Shown piece by piece: positions 35,419 through 44,493 of a DNA stretch of 53,857 bases (the first letter of the stretch is position 1; each line of letters begins with the position of its first letter). The stretch covers positions 1-53,857 of the forward strand of contig JAILEQ010000104.1 of NCBI GenBank assembly GCA_024687305.1, read 5' to 3'. The stretch comes from Lachnospiraceae bacterium (GTDB lineage: Bacteria; Bacillota; Clostridia; Lachnospirales; Lachnospiraceae). A program made the translations under genes and the position numbers. The notes below the pieces were generated by a model. That model was not told the DNA's origin and did no database searches. It saw nothing but the letters and a program-made list of their open reading frames with translations.

Positions 35419-36501
35419 TTACTTGGCGGTAATATAACCCTCAGCTTTTAAAAGTTCTGCGCAAAGAACCGCTCCGCCCGCGGCACCTCTTACAGTATTG
35501 TGTGAAAGACCGACAAATTTGTAATCATATACAAAGTCTTCTCTCAAACGTCCGATAGAGATTCCCATACCGTGTTCAAAATTAACATCTGCCTTGACCT
35601 GAGGACGATTATCCTCTTCAAGATACTGTATGAACGTTTCGGGAGCCGAAGGAAGCTTAAGTTCCTGAGGACGACCCTTTGCGTTTCTTAATGCATCAAT
35701 TAGCTGCTCTTTGGTAGGTTTCTTTTTGAATTTAACAAATACCGCAGCCGTATGTCCGTCAAGAACGGGAACACGTATACACTGAGTCGTTATAACAAGG
35801 CCTTCCTTCTTAACGATCTCACCGTTTTCATATTTTCCGAGAATTCTTAAAGGTTCCTGTTCACTCTTTTCTTCCTCACCGGAGATGAAAGGAATGACAT
35901 TCTCTATCATTTCGGGCCAGTCTTTGAAAGTCTTACCGGCACCTGAAATAGCCTGATACGTTGTTGCCACAACTTCATAAGGTTCAAACTCGCTCCATGC
36001 CCAAAGAGCGGGAGTGTAAGACTGAATTGAACAGTTGGGTTTTACACAGATAAATCCGCGCTTGGTTCCGAGTCTCTTCTTCTGATCTTCGATAAGTCTG
36101 ATATGATCGGAATTGATCTCCGGTATTACCATGGGAACATCTTTTGTCCAACGATGCGCTGAGTTGTTCGATACAACGGGAGTTTCGGCCTTTGCATACT
36201 CTTCTTCGATCTTTCTGATCTCGTCTTTGGTCATATCAACCGCAGAAAAACAGAAATCAACTTCAGAAGCAACCTTTTCAACTTCCGTTACATCCTTTAC
36301 TACGATCTTCTTTACAGATTCAGGCATAGGCGTAAGCATTTTCCATCTGTCGCCAACAGCCTCCTCGTAAGTTTTTCCGGCAGATCTGGGGCTTGCTGCT
36401 ATTGTGGTAACCTCAAACCAGGGATGATTCTCAAGAAGAGATATGAAACGCTGTCCGACCATACCCGTTCCGCCTAAAATACCTACTTTTAACTTTTCCA
36501 T
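35419..36501 (-). CDS. asd: aspartate-semialdehyde dehydrogenase
   Basis: A 360-residue enzyme reducing aspartyl phosphate to aspartate semialdehyde, the branch point to lysine/diaminopimelate, threonine and methionine. The NADP-binding motif is GGTGMVGQ near the N-terminus, and the catalytic cysteine is C157 in VKPNCSIQSY. The YQAISGAGKT and GHTAAVFVKF motifs mark the archaeal/fungal-type subgroup, which is common in Clostridia. The start at 36501 follows TTGGAGGAT. It lies 25 nt after argH, an unusual combination of arginine and aspartate-family genes. Confidence 0.95.
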   Translation of the reverse strand: MEKLKVGILGGTGMVGQRFISLLENHPWFEVTTIAASPRSAGKTYEEAVGDRWKMLTPMPESVKKIVVKDVTEVEKVASEVDFCFSAVDMTKDEIRKIEEEYAKAETPVVSNNSAHRWTKDVPMVIPEINSDHIRLIEDQKKRLGTKRGFICVKPNCSIQSYTPALWAWSEFEPYEVVATTYQAISGAGKTFKDWPEMIENVIPFISGEEEKSEQEPLRILGKYENGEIVKKEGLVITTQCIRVPVLDGHTAAVFVKFKKKPTKEQLIDALRNAKGRPQELKLPSAPETFIQYLEEDNRPQVKADVNFEHGMGISIGRLREDFVYDYKFVGLSHNTVRGAAGGAVLCAELLKAEGYITAK

Positions 36502-36526
36502 TGCTTTATCCTCCAACTATTGATAA

Positions 36527-37906
36527 CTAAAATTGATTTAAAAATTTCTTTTCTTCCGCGATCGTTTTAAGTACGGACGCTTCCGAACAACCGCCGAATG
36601 TAAGACGTTTTTCAACACATGTCTTTAAAGAGATCTCTTCGTATACATCCTCATCAAACAATTCGGAAAATTTCTTTAATTCATCGATCTTAAGATCATC
36701 GATCGCGATATTCTTTGAAATACAGAAAACTACGAGTTCCCCGATGACTTTATGAGCATCTCTGAAAGGCATTCCCTTTTTTACGAGATAATCGGCCGCG
36801 TCGGTTGCATTCGTAAAACCTTTAACGGCGCTTAAAGCCATTGTTTCTTTATTGAATTTGGTGGTTGAAAGCATTCCGTCATACATTACAAGGCAGTCAT
36901 GAACTGTCTTAAAAGCATCGAAAGATACTTCTTTGTCTTCCTGCATGTCTTTATTGTATGCCAAAGGAAGTCCCTTCATGGTAGTAAGAATGCTCATCAA
37001 AGCACCGTATACACGCCCGGTCTTACCGCGGACAAGTTCACATATGTCCGGATTTTTCTTCTGAGGCATTATCGATGAACCGGTTGAAAAAGAATCGTCT
37101 ATCTCAATAAAACCGTATTCATTCGAATTCCAGATGATCATCTCCTCCGACAATCTCGACAAATGCATCATTATTGTCGATAAAGCGCTTAAAAACTCAA
37201 TAAGATAATCTCTGTCCGAAACGGAATCCATCGAATTAAGAGTCGGACCGGCAAATCCAAGTTCCTTCGCAACAAAATCCCTGTCAAGCGGATATGTTGT
37301 TCCGGCCAAAGCGCCTGCACCCAAAGGAGAATAATTCATTCTCTTAACTATATCATCAAGCCTTGATACATCTCGCTTAAACATTTCAAAATATGCAAGC
37401 ATATGATGTGCGAGCGTAACAGGCTGTGCCTTCTGAAGATGAGTAAAACCGGGCATGTAAGTGACTGTATTGTCCTCTGCGATCTTAAGGATCGTTTTAA
37501 GGACCTTGATAAGATCATCCTTTATCATAAGAACATTCTTTTTTGTATACAGTCTAAAATCAAGAGCTACCTGATCGTTACGGCTTCTTCCGGTATGAAG
37601 CTTCTTTCCGGTATCACCGATACGTTTGATCAGATTTGCTTCCATAAACGAATGAATGTCTTCATATTCCTCGGTGATCTCTAACCGTCCTTCATTTACA
37701 TCTTTCAGGATAGACTTAAGACCTTCGATTATGGCCTCACCTTCTGTTTTGGTGATTATACCGGTTCTTGCAAGCATTGTCGCATGAGCGATGCTGCCTT
37801 CAACATCCTCGTTGATCATGGCCTTATCGAAGTTGATCGAAGCATTAAATTTATAAACAAGTTCGTCCGTTTCTTTTGTAAAACGGCCTCCCCAAAGCTG
37901 AGCCAT
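36527..37906 (-). CDS. argH: argininosuccinate lyase
   Basis: A 459-residue enzyme splitting argininosuccinate to arginine and fumarate. The N-terminus AQLWGGRF, the THLQKAQPVTLAHH motif and the fumarase-family signature GSSIMPQKKNP (near residue 275) are intact. The argG partner is not in the window. I use the ATG at 37906; a GTG two codons upstream, nearer to AAAGGGAAG, is an alternative. A good promoter lies 36 nt upstream, giving a short leader without a visible T-box. Confidence 0.96.
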   Translation of the reverse strand: MAQLWGGRFTKETDELVYKFNASINFDKAMINEDVEGSIAHATMLARTGIITKTEGEAIIEGLKSILKDVNEGRLEITEEYEDIHSFMEANLIKRIGDTGKKLHTGRSRNDQVALDFRLYTKKNVLMIKDDLIKVLKTILKIAEDNTVTYMPGFTHLQKAQPVTLAHHMLAYFEMFKRDVSRLDDIVKRMNYSPLGAGALAGTTYPLDRDFVAKELGFAGPTLNSMDSVSDRDYLIEFLSALSTIMMHLSRLSEEMIIWNSNEYGFIEIDDSFSTGSSIMPQKKNPDICELVRGKTGRVYGALMSILTTMKGLPLAYNKDMQEDKEVSFDAFKTVHDCLVMYDGMLSTTKFNKETMALSAVKGFTNATDAADYLVKKGMPFRDAHKVIGELVVFCISKNIAIDDLKIDELKKFSELFDEDVYEEISLKTCVEKRLTFGGCSEASVLKTIAEEKKFLNQF

Positions 37907-37941
37907 CTTCACTCTTCCCTTTCATCTAGAAATTAAATCTA

Positions 37942-37970
37942 ATTTTAGCATATACTATACCCCAATTCAA
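37942..37970 (-). promoter_or_regulatory. sigma-A promoter for argH-asd
   Basis: On the minus strand, TTGAAT (37965-37970), a 17-nt spacer and TAAAAT (37942-37947). Transcription would begin about 30 nt before the argH start. Confidence 0.75.
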
Positions 37971-38103
37971 TAAATACAAACATATAAAATTGCATAAAAA
38001 AACAAGTATTTTTCTATCATTGTCGGTATTATGCCAAAGGCTGTCCTCCCAGTCCGCACCATACAAACAATCAATAACAATTTGTCTTTTTACGGAGTAT
38101 ATA

Positions 38104-38296
38104 AACAGGCCGGGACAATGATCGCAAACTCTGAACTTTAGCAGCATTTCTTAGCAAATGCTTCATTCGATGGTTGCTTTCGAGGACTGTTTGAGCCCGA
38201 AGGGCGAGTCCCGCAGAAAGCAACCGATATGAGAATGATGCATGAGCTTAGAAAATGCAGCGTCGTGAAGAGTTGCGATCATTGTCACGACCTGTT
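38104..38296. repeat. ~190-nt nested inverted-repeat element (structured RNA or MITE-like)
   Basis: The 426-nt space between argH and tRNA-Thr (37913-38338) contains the argH promoter, this element and the tRNA terminator. The two halves fold back almost completely. AACAGG (38104-38109) pairs with CCTGTT (38291-38296). GACAATGATCGCAAACTCT (38114-38132) pairs with 38269-38286, with one bulge. GCATTTCTTAGC (38144-38155) pairs with 38246-38258. TGCTTCATTC (38159-38168) pairs with GAATGATGCA (38233-38242), with one mismatch. GGTTGCTTTC (38172-38181) pairs with GAAAGCAACC (38216-38225). GGACT pairs with AGTCC, and GCCC-GAA-GGGC closes the top. No coding gene fits it. It could be a miniature inverted-repeat element or a long structured RNA. 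Confidence 0.85.
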
Positions 38297-38312
38297 GTAA
38301 ATTCTACGAAAA

Positions 38313-38337
38313 AAAGAACAGGCAAAGCCTGTTCTTT
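38313..38337 (-). terminator. intrinsic terminator of tRNA-Thr
   Basis: A perfect 11-bp stem AAAGAACAGGC / GCCTGTTCTTT with an AAA loop, followed on the minus strand by seven Ts (plus-strand A-run 38309-38315). It begins 2 nt after the tRNA 3-prime end. Confidence 0.93.
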
Positions 38338-38338
38338 A

Positions 38339-38411
<73 letters not shown>

Positions 38412-38434
38412 GTCTTGAAATAACGACAAGGGTT

Positions 38435-38463
38435 ATTATAATCAAAGATTTTTGTTTTGACAA
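38435..38463 (-). promoter_or_regulatory. sigma-A promoter for tRNA-Thr
   Basis: On the minus strand, TTGTCA (38458-38463), a 17-nt spacer and TATAAT (38435-38440), about 24 nt upstream of the mature tRNA. The -35 box lies directly against the stop of the preceding gene. Confidence 0.85.
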
Positions 38464-38465
38464 GA

Positions 38466-40547
38466 TTATATTTTCTGAAACATCGAAACAGATAAAGGAT
38501 TTAAAGTAAATTTTACGATATTCTTGCCTTTGTTTGCTTTATCACTGCGTGATACAAGCGGAGTGTCTTTTACGTTATGATCTCCGCCATAGATAAAGTC
38601 GTTTGAATTAAATATCTCGATAAAGGATGTCTTATGAAAAAAATTCAGTTCAACGGTCTTGGGTTGATCGGAAAAATTAAACGAAACCATGATCTCATTA
38701 TCGTTTCCTTTACGTAAAAATGTTACCGATGATCTGTCGGGATCGGTCGTATCCAGCCATTCAAAGCAATCTTTATCATTGACTTTTGTATTAAAAGCAG
38801 GATGAGTCTTATAGATATTATCAAGCTTATTGATATAATCGTTTAGCATCTCGTTTTCAAAAGAAGTGAAGGGAAGACACTTAAGACCGGGCACAGTAAA
38901 TAATGCAGCAAGCATAAGCTTGAAGTTTTTGTATTTGTCTTCGATATTGCCGTTAAATTCATTGACGAGCAGTTCTTCGGTGTTACCGTAATCACCTAAC
39001 GGAAGCAATACGATAAAACGCTCGCAAAAAGCATTTATCAATACGTTTGTAAGCTCATTGTAGTGAAGTTTTCTTTCTGCCGGACTGTGTTTGAAATACA
39101 AACGCATGCTAGCATGAAGATGATTGTCGAACTTGTAGTCAAATCCGAAACCGTCCTCATCCAAAGATTTGGTAAGGTTAAATGAGTTGAGAGAATCTCC
39201 GGCGATGGTGATGATCTTATCGTCCTTTTTGTGAAGCACTGAATTAAGATGCTTTAAGAGTTCCTCTCCGCCAAGATTTTCGGGCTTTCCGTATATATTT
39301 ACGGTATAATCGTTCTCGGCTCTTGAATAGTTGTGGTAAAGTATCCTGTCGGTGTTTCTTAAAACAAAGCCATCGAAACGGAATGTCTTAAGATAATAAA
39401 ATACCGCACTTATGAGGTAATTTCTGACATATTTTTTCGAAAAATCAAAAGTTATGGTATGATCGATCTCTCTGTCATCAATGGCTTCATACAGTTTTCT
39501 TCCGTCAAATCCTTTAAGACCTTCATTGTCATTTGACATCGAGGAAAGATCGAGCGTGAAGATCACGGGAATGTTCTCTTTGTGAAGACCGTTTACGATA
39601 TACATGATATCTTCGCGATCAAATCCGTTTATTGAAAAGAGCGAATAAGAACATATCTTATTGTCTTCTTTTGTCAGATTATCAAATATGACTGCATCAT
39701 AATCATAGTCTTTTATAAACTTTATGATCTCATCGAGCGCATCCGATACGGAAGTGCTCTTCGTAAGAAAATGTCTGAGCCATATCTCACCAAACGATAA
39801 AGGCTTAGAGTAATCGTTTAAACAAAAATCACTCTTGTATTTATTGTTATCGTCCCATTCAAATAAAGCATCCTTTGATACGATCGATGCTCTCAAAGCA
39901 TTTCTTTCGATCAAAACAGAGAAAGGATCTCTTTTAAGATATGTAAGACCGTTTTTCAATTTGATCTCGTACTTGTAAACATCACCCTCTTTTGCGGAAG
40001 GAATGAAAACAGAAAAAATACCGGTCTCATCAAGCCTTGTCATCTGACTTATACGACCGTCCCAATTGTTAAAACTTCCGACAACGCTCACTCTTAATGC
40101 CAAAGGAGCATAAACCATGAAAGAAAAACCTTTAACACCGTTATGTTCACATTCATGAACACCCAGAATGTTATACATGTCATATAACAGGCCGGCATAA
40201 AACTTATCTGTGTTACTTTTATCGAGTTTGGGAAGATAATTGTATGATTCCGGAAATTGTTCTATTGAACCGTCTTTATAACAAACTTCATATAAATAAT
40301 CGGGGAAATTTCGATCCGAAGTCCAATATGCGAAGAAACCTTCTTCATCAACAAGGCTCATCAAAATATCGGATTTTAGTTCATTGCCTTTTATGAGAAC
40401 AGAAACAGCACCGGGGAAGAAACACTGTATAAGTGTTCCGCCGTTTACATTATGTTTGCCCAACATATCGTGAGGATGATCGCATTCCGAATAGATTATG
40501 CTCTCAATCTCGGGCCAGTTCATCATTTTGTATAGTTTGTTATCCAT
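38466..40547 (-). CDS. GlgB-like (GH13) protein without catalytic residues, probable pseudoenzyme
   Basis: A 693-residue protein built like a glycogen branching enzyme; positions below count from a TTG seven codons upstream. It has an N-terminal GlgB-type domain (1-115), a CBM48 (136-202, VVGSFNNWDGR) and a GH13 barrel (about 260-580). A C-terminal beta domain ends in LSVSMFQ. The GH13 anchors are visible but altered. The nucleophile region DGLRVDAVSSMLY reads DGFVLRNTDRILY (399-411). The acid region IAEES reads IAGDS (455-459). The LPLSHDEV region reads LPLGDYGN (522-529). FGFDYKFDNH after the acid region confirms the alignment. I infer a non-catalytic glucan-binding or regulatory role. The ATG at 40547 follows AGAGG. 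Confidence 0.78.
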   Translation of the reverse strand: MDNKLYKMMNWPEIESIIYSECDHPHDMLGKHNVNGGTLIQCFFPGAVSVLIKGNELKSDILMSLVDEEGFFAYWTSDRNFPDYLYEVCYKDGSIEQFPESYNYLPKLDKSNTDKFYAGLLYDMYNILGVHECEHNGVKGFSFMVYAPLALRVSVVGSFNNWDGRISQMTRLDETGIFSVFIPSAKEGDVYKYEIKLKNGLTYLKRDPFSVLIERNALRASIVSKDALFEWDDNNKYKSDFCLNDYSKPLSFGEIWLRHFLTKSTSVSDALDEIIKFIKDYDYDAVIFDNLTKEDNKICSYSLFSINGFDREDIMYIVNGLHKENIPVIFTLDLSSMSNDNEGLKGFDGRKLYEAIDDREIDHTITFDFSKKYVRNYLISAVFYYLKTFRFDGFVLRNTDRILYHNYSRAENDYTVNIYGKPENLGGEELLKHLNSVLHKKDDKIITIAGDSLNSFNLTKSLDEDGFGFDYKFDNHLHASMRLYFKHSPAERKLHYNELTNVLINAFCERFIVLLPLGDYGNTEELLVNEFNGNIEDKYKNFKLMLAALFTVPGLKCLPFTSFENEMLNDYINKLDNIYKTHPAFNTKVNDKDCFEWLDTTDPDRSSVTFLRKGNDNEIMVSFNFSDQPKTVELNFFHKTSFIEIFNSNDFIYGGDHNVKDTPLVSRSDKANKGKNIVKFTLNPLSVSMFQKI

Positions 40548-40575
40548 AATATCAATAACCTCTGTCAATACATAA

Positions 40576-41631
40576 TCACTTTAAAACTATATCCGCAAAT
40601 TTAATCGCACCGGGACACTTTTTGCCCGGATCTTTCATCTCCCACGGGTTCCACCTGCAATAATTGCTGCAATGAAGACAATGACCATATTCTTCATCGT
40701 TTAAAAGATGTTTTGCAAAATGAGGATCGACCAGACTTGCTTTACCGATATCTACCATATCGACTCCTGTATTCAATGCATTGATAACATCTTCTTTTGA
40801 ATTAATGTTATGAACGCAAAATACAGGCATTTCAGGCATTGATTCTTTTATCATTTTGGCTGCATAAACAGCAGGTGAACATTTGAAGTCATCCGGAGCA
40901 TATGCATCACAGTCTCCGCCGTATGAAACGTCTATAAAATCAGTATATGCCTCGATGGCTTTTGCATTTTTAAGGCCGTCTTCAAGCAGTGGCTCAAATC
41001 CTCCGAAACGTATACCCGTAACAAAGCTATCTCCGCACGCTTCCTTTACGGCTTTTAACGTCTCAATAGCGAACAATGCCTTATTTTCACCATATTCATC
41101 AGATCTTTTATTTGTTCTTGAGTTGAAGAAATTTGAAATCAGATAACCGTGACATCCGTGAAGTTCAACACCGTCGAATCCTGCTTTTTTTGCTCTGACG
41201 GCGGCTTTTGCAAAATCATCGATCGTTTTCTTTATGCATTCTTTACTCATCTCTTTGGCATGATTTACATTTCTGTAGATCATATCGCTGGGAGCGTCCG
41301 GTTCAGTGTCAATACCGTTTCCGCCCGCATGAAGGAGCTGTATGAATACTTTGGAACCATATTCATGAACAGCGTCGGTAATCTTTATAAGCCCTTCTAT
41401 ATGCGAGTCATCCCATATACCAAGCTCGGTATCGGCAAGACGCGATCTTTTGGTAACAGCAGTGGCTTCAACGATGATAAGGCCGAATCCGCCTTTGGCA
41501 TATTCGGTATAATGAGCAATGTTTTTATCTGTAACATAACCATTGTCATCAGACCACTCAAAGCATACCATCGGAGGTACGGCAAATCTGTTTTTTATGG
41601 TAACTCCCTTGATATTTAAAGATCTCTGCAT
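40576..41631 (-). CDS. Old Yellow Enzyme-family NADH:flavin oxidoreductase
   Basis: A 351-residue FMN-dependent TIM-barrel oxidoreductase. Family motifs seen are IKNRFAVPPMVCFE at the N-terminus, IQLLHAGGNG, the active-site region GFDGVELHGCHGYLISNF and MVDIGKASLVDPHFAKHL. The C-terminal cysteines (HCLHCSNYC, then KKCPGAI) resemble the iron-sulfur motif of 2,4-dienoyl-CoA reductase-type members, but the second flavin domain is absent. The substrate is unknown. It lies between the DUF1015 gene and the GlgB-like gene. The ATG follows GAGGAG. Confidence 0.9.
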   Translation of the reverse strand: MQRSLNIKGVTIKNRFAVPPMVCFEWSDDNGYVTDKNIAHYTEYAKGGFGLIIVEATAVTKRSRLADTELGIWDDSHIEGLIKITDAVHEYGSKVFIQLLHAGGNGIDTEPDAPSDMIYRNVNHAKEMSKECIKKTIDDFAKAAVRAKKAGFDGVELHGCHGYLISNFFNSRTNKRSDEYGENKALFAIETLKAVKEACGDSFVTGIRFGGFEPLLEDGLKNAKAIEAYTDFIDVSYGGDCDAYAPDDFKCSPAVYAAKMIKESMPEMPVFCVHNINSKEDVINALNTGVDMVDIGKASLVDPHFAKHLLNDEEYGHCLHCSNYCRWNPWEMKDPGKKCPGAIKFADIVLK

Positions 41632-41650
41632 ACTCGCTCCTCGAAAACGA

Positions 41651-42883
41651 TCAGATTTCGTGAATAAACAAACCGCTTAACAATTTGGGTTCAAACCAGG
41701 TTGATTTGGGTGGCATCAAAAGACCCGCATCCGCCACGTCAAACAGTTCGGACAATGAAGTCGGATACATTGCAAAAGCAACACGGGCATCTTTTGAAAG
41801 TCTGTCCTTAAGGCCCTCGACACCTCTTATACCGCCCACAAAATCAATTCTCGAATCCGTCTTCGGATCGGTTATATCAAGTATCGGGCCGAGAAGATTC
41901 TCCTGTAAAACGGAAACATCAAGTATTCCGATCGGATCCTTTTTTAGATATTCGCTCTTTAACGATAAGCAAAAACATTTATTGTCAAGATACATATAAA
42001 TATCGCCTTTTTTTGAAGGCTTGCTTAAATCATTCGTCCTTTCGGATATATTAAACCGCTCACCGATCTTTGAAAGAAAAGTCTCTTTGTCGTAACCGTT
42101 TAAATCTTTTACGACTCTGTTGTAATCCATGATCATAAGTTCAGAATCGGGAAAAACAACACTTAAAAAGTAATTGTATTCTTTGGTGCTGTCTGAAGCA
42201 TCAGCATTTCCTCTTCTCAACTTTGAAACTTTGCATGCCGAAGCGCATCTGTGATGCCCATCGGCAATGTACAGATTTTTGATATTTTTAAAAGCATTCA
42301 CTATAAAATCAATATCTTTATCGTCTTTTATCTCGAAAAGTCTCTGTGTAACGCCATGATCTTTAAATTCCGCATAAGGTCCTGCGGCTTTTATCTTTTT
42401 AAACACATCAGACAAAGATCCGTTATCTCTGTATGCCAAGAAAATGGGACCTGTCTGAGCACTTAAAGTGTCAACATGATTAATACGATCCACTTCTTTT
42501 TCGGCTCTGGTGTTTTCGTGTTTCAATATGATATTGTTTTCATATTCGTAAACAGAGGCCGTACAAACAAGACCTGTCTGTGAACGACCGTCCATGATCT
42601 GTTCATATAAGTACAAAGAAGGCTTTTCGTCTTTTACAAACTGCTTATTATCAAGCATTTCTTCATACAGTTCTTTTGCTTTTTTGTATACAGATTCATC
42701 GTATGTGGAAACACTGTCGTCAAGCTGAGTTTCCGCTCTGTCTATACGTAAAAAAGAAAGCGGTTTGTCACTTACATATTCTTTAGCTTCCGTTCTGTTA
42801 AATACATCATAGGGTAATGCGGCAATCTCTGATTCAAGTCCTTTTGCCGGGCGAACTGCCATAAATGGTCTGACGGTAGACAT
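41651..42883 (-). CDS. DUF1015 family protein
   Basis: A 410-residue cytosolic protein recognised by its start (TVRPFMAVRPAKG, then ALPYDVFNRTEA), the central motif LYIADGHHRCASA (about 205-217) and FVGGIRGVEGL near the C-terminus. The function is not established. The DGHHR motif resembles the core of ParB/sulfiredoxin-fold proteins, a fold that includes free-serine kinases. The gene follows the serC-serA cluster after a short plus-strand gene, and I recall this neighbourhood in other Clostridia, so a role in serine metabolism is an attractive guess only. The ribosome site is AGGAG, 9 nt before the ATG. Confidence 0.88.
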   Translation of the reverse strand: MSTVRPFMAVRPAKGLESEIAALPYDVFNRTEAKEYVSDKPLSFLRIDRAETQLDDSVSTYDESVYKKAKELYEEMLDNKQFVKDEKPSLYLYEQIMDGRSQTGLVCTASVYEYENNIILKHENTRAEKEVDRINHVDTLSAQTGPIFLAYRDNGSLSDVFKKIKAAGPYAEFKDHGVTQRLFEIKDDKDIDFIVNAFKNIKNLYIADGHHRCASACKVSKLRRGNADASDSTKEYNYFLSVVFPDSELMIMDYNRVVKDLNGYDKETFLSKIGERFNISERTNDLSKPSKKGDIYMYLDNKCFCLSLKSEYLKKDPIGILDVSVLQENLLGPILDITDPKTDSRIDFVGGIRGVEGLKDRLSKDARVAFAMYPTSLSELFDVADAGLLMPPKSTWFEPKLLSGLFIHEI

Positions 42884-42999
42884 TATATTAATCTCCTAAC
42901 TGATTATGCTTATTAGATTTTATCAAAATATAATAGAAACAACAACTTAAAAGTGATATAGTTAATCCAACATAATTATGGATAAAATGGAGGAAAATC

Positions 43000-43281
43000 A
43001 TGGAAAACGTTGAAAAATATATATGTGATAAAGTAAGCGCTTATGCCGATGAAGTACTTGACGGGATCGATCCGCAGAAGGTTCAGGTTTCTTTTCAGCT
43101 AGAAAAACTGAAACCCTGTATGGAAGAACTTTCAAAAGAACTTGGTTTATCGATCGAAGATGTTTTTATTAAATATATGGATGCGGCCAGCGAGCGGTCG
43201 GTTGACAGCGAAAAGAAATTCCAAAGCACAATGGGTCACATGGACAAATACGGCGACTTCATGCAATTTGAACAATATTGA
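43000..43281 (+). CDS. 93-residue orphan protein, unknown
   Basis: A small acidic, mostly helical protein that I do not recognise. It contains KPCMEELSKELGLSIEDVF, which looks like a helix-turn-helix-like pair of helices but lacks a clear DNA-recognition pattern, and ends in a Met/Phe-rich tail. It is convincing as a gene: GGAGG lies 6 nt before the ATG and a terminator directly follows the stop. A TATAAT at about 42930 could be its -10, but the -35 is unclear. It is one of only two plus-strand genes and is divergent from the DUF1015 gene. Confidence 0.78.
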   Translation: MENVEKYICDKVSAYADEVLDGIDPQKVQVSFQLEKLKPCMEELSKELGLSIEDVFIKYMDAASERSVDSEKKFQSTMGHMDKYGDFMQFEQY

Positions 43282-43286
43282 ACAAA

Positions 43287-43319
43287 AAAGGCAGGTTTCC
43301 TTTAAAGGAACCTGCCTTT
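43287..43319. terminator. bidirectional terminator between the 93-aa gene and serA
   Basis: AAAGGCAGGTTTCC pairs with GGAACCTGCCTTT (one bulged T) around a TTTAAA loop. A-rich and T-rich flanks lie on both sides, so it can serve the convergent plus-strand small gene and minus-strand serA. Confidence 0.9.
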
Positions 43320-43329
43320 AAAAATATAC

Positions 43330-44493
43330 TTATTTAACTACTCTTACTCGTAATACTCCGTCGATCGCAGCAAGTTTATTTGCGATATCTTCGGTTACTT
43401 CATCGTCAAGATCGAGCATGGTATATGCAAATTCACCCTTCGATTTGCTTAAAAGATCGGAAACATTGATTCCGAGATCTCCGAACGAAGCGGTAAACTT
43501 GGTGATCATATTGGCAACATTCTTATGGAAGATTCCTACTCTTCCCTTCTTGGTGCAAACTCCCATGTCAACTGCGGGATAGTTAACGGAGTTAACGATA
43601 TTACCGTTCTCAAGATAATCCATCATTTCCTTAACAGCCATCTTTGCGCAATTGTCTTCAGACTCTGCGGTGGATGCTCCGAGGTGAGGAGTTACGATAC
43701 ATCCTTTTGTACCGACTGTGGTCGTATTCGGGAAGTCCGAAACATATCTTGCTATCTTACCTGCGGTAAGCGCATCCACTATAGCCTCTTCGTCAACAAG
43801 AAGATCACGTGCAAAGTTAAGAACTATAGCGGTGGGTTTCATCATAGCGATCGCTTCTGCGTTGATCGTTTTCTTTGTGCTCTCAAGAAGCGGAACATGA
43901 ATTGTGATATAATCACATTCTCTGTAAATCTCATTTACATCGGTAACATGCTTTACCTGACGATTTAAGCCCCAAGCGGCATTTACTGAAATGTAAGGGT
44001 CATATCCGTATACTTCCATTCCGAGGTTAACGGCTGCATTTGCAACAAGTCCGCCGATCGCACCAAGTCCGATAACACCGAGCTTTTTACCCGAAATTTC
44101 GGTACCTGCAAAGTTTTTCTTTTCCTTTTCGGCTGTTTTTGCGATATTTTCATCGTCGCGGTTGTTAACGCACCAGTTGATGCCTCCGACGATATCTCTT
44201 GCGGCATAGATCATACCTGCTAAAACAAGTTCCTTAACACCGTTTGCGTTAGCACCGGGAGTATTGAATACTACGATACCCTTTTCGGCACATCTGTCCA
44301 AAGGAATATTGTTAACTCCGGCACCTGCTCTTGCGATGCAAAGAAGGTTATCCGAAAATTCCATGTCATGCATGGCGGCACTTCTTACTAAAATACCTTC
44401 TGCCTCATTGACATCCTCTGTCATTTTGAAATCATCAGTAAAATTGTTAAGACCTACACTCGAGATCGAATTAAGGCAATTATACTTAAACAT
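43330..44493 (-). CDS. serA: D-3-phosphoglycerate dehydrogenase
   Basis: A 387-residue enzyme oxidising 3-phosphoglycerate to 3-phosphohydroxypyruvate. The NAD-binding motif is GLGAIGG, the catalytic arginine lies in FARDLLVDE, and the catalytic histidine is in TPHLGAST. A C-terminal ACT-like domain (about 315-387) suggests feedback control, although it is short. The ATG shares one base with the serC stop (TAATG), so the two are translationally coupled. No phosphoserine phosphatase gene (serB) is adjacent. Confidence 0.93.
   Translation of the reverse strand: MFKYNCLNSISSVGLNNFTDDFKMTEDVNEAEGILVRSAAMHDMEFSDNLLCIARAGAGVNNIPLDRCAEKGIVVFNTPGANANGVKELVLAGMIYAARDIVGGINWCVNNRDDENIAKTAEKEKKNFAGTEISGKKLGVIGLGAIGGLVANAAVNLGMEVYGYDPYISVNAAWGLNRQVKHVTDVNEIYRECDYITIHVPLLESTKKTINAEAIAMMKPTAIVLNFARDLLVDEEAIVDALTAGKIARYVSDFPNTTTVGTKGCIVTPHLGASTAESEDNCAKMAVKEMMDYLENGNIVNSVNYPAVDMGVCTKKGRVGIFHKNVANMITKFTASFGDLGINVSDLLSKSKGEFAYTMLDLDDEVTEDIANKLAAIDGVLRVRVVK

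Noticed and set aside
37926..38147. Minus-strand open frame of 73 codons upstream of argH
   Set aside because: It spans the argH promoter and half of the palindromic element; no ribosome site and no protein-like motif.
37913..38338. CRISPR-like repeats in the argH-tRNA gap
   Set aside because: The repeats are inverted and nested rather than direct and evenly spaced; no cas genes occur in the window.
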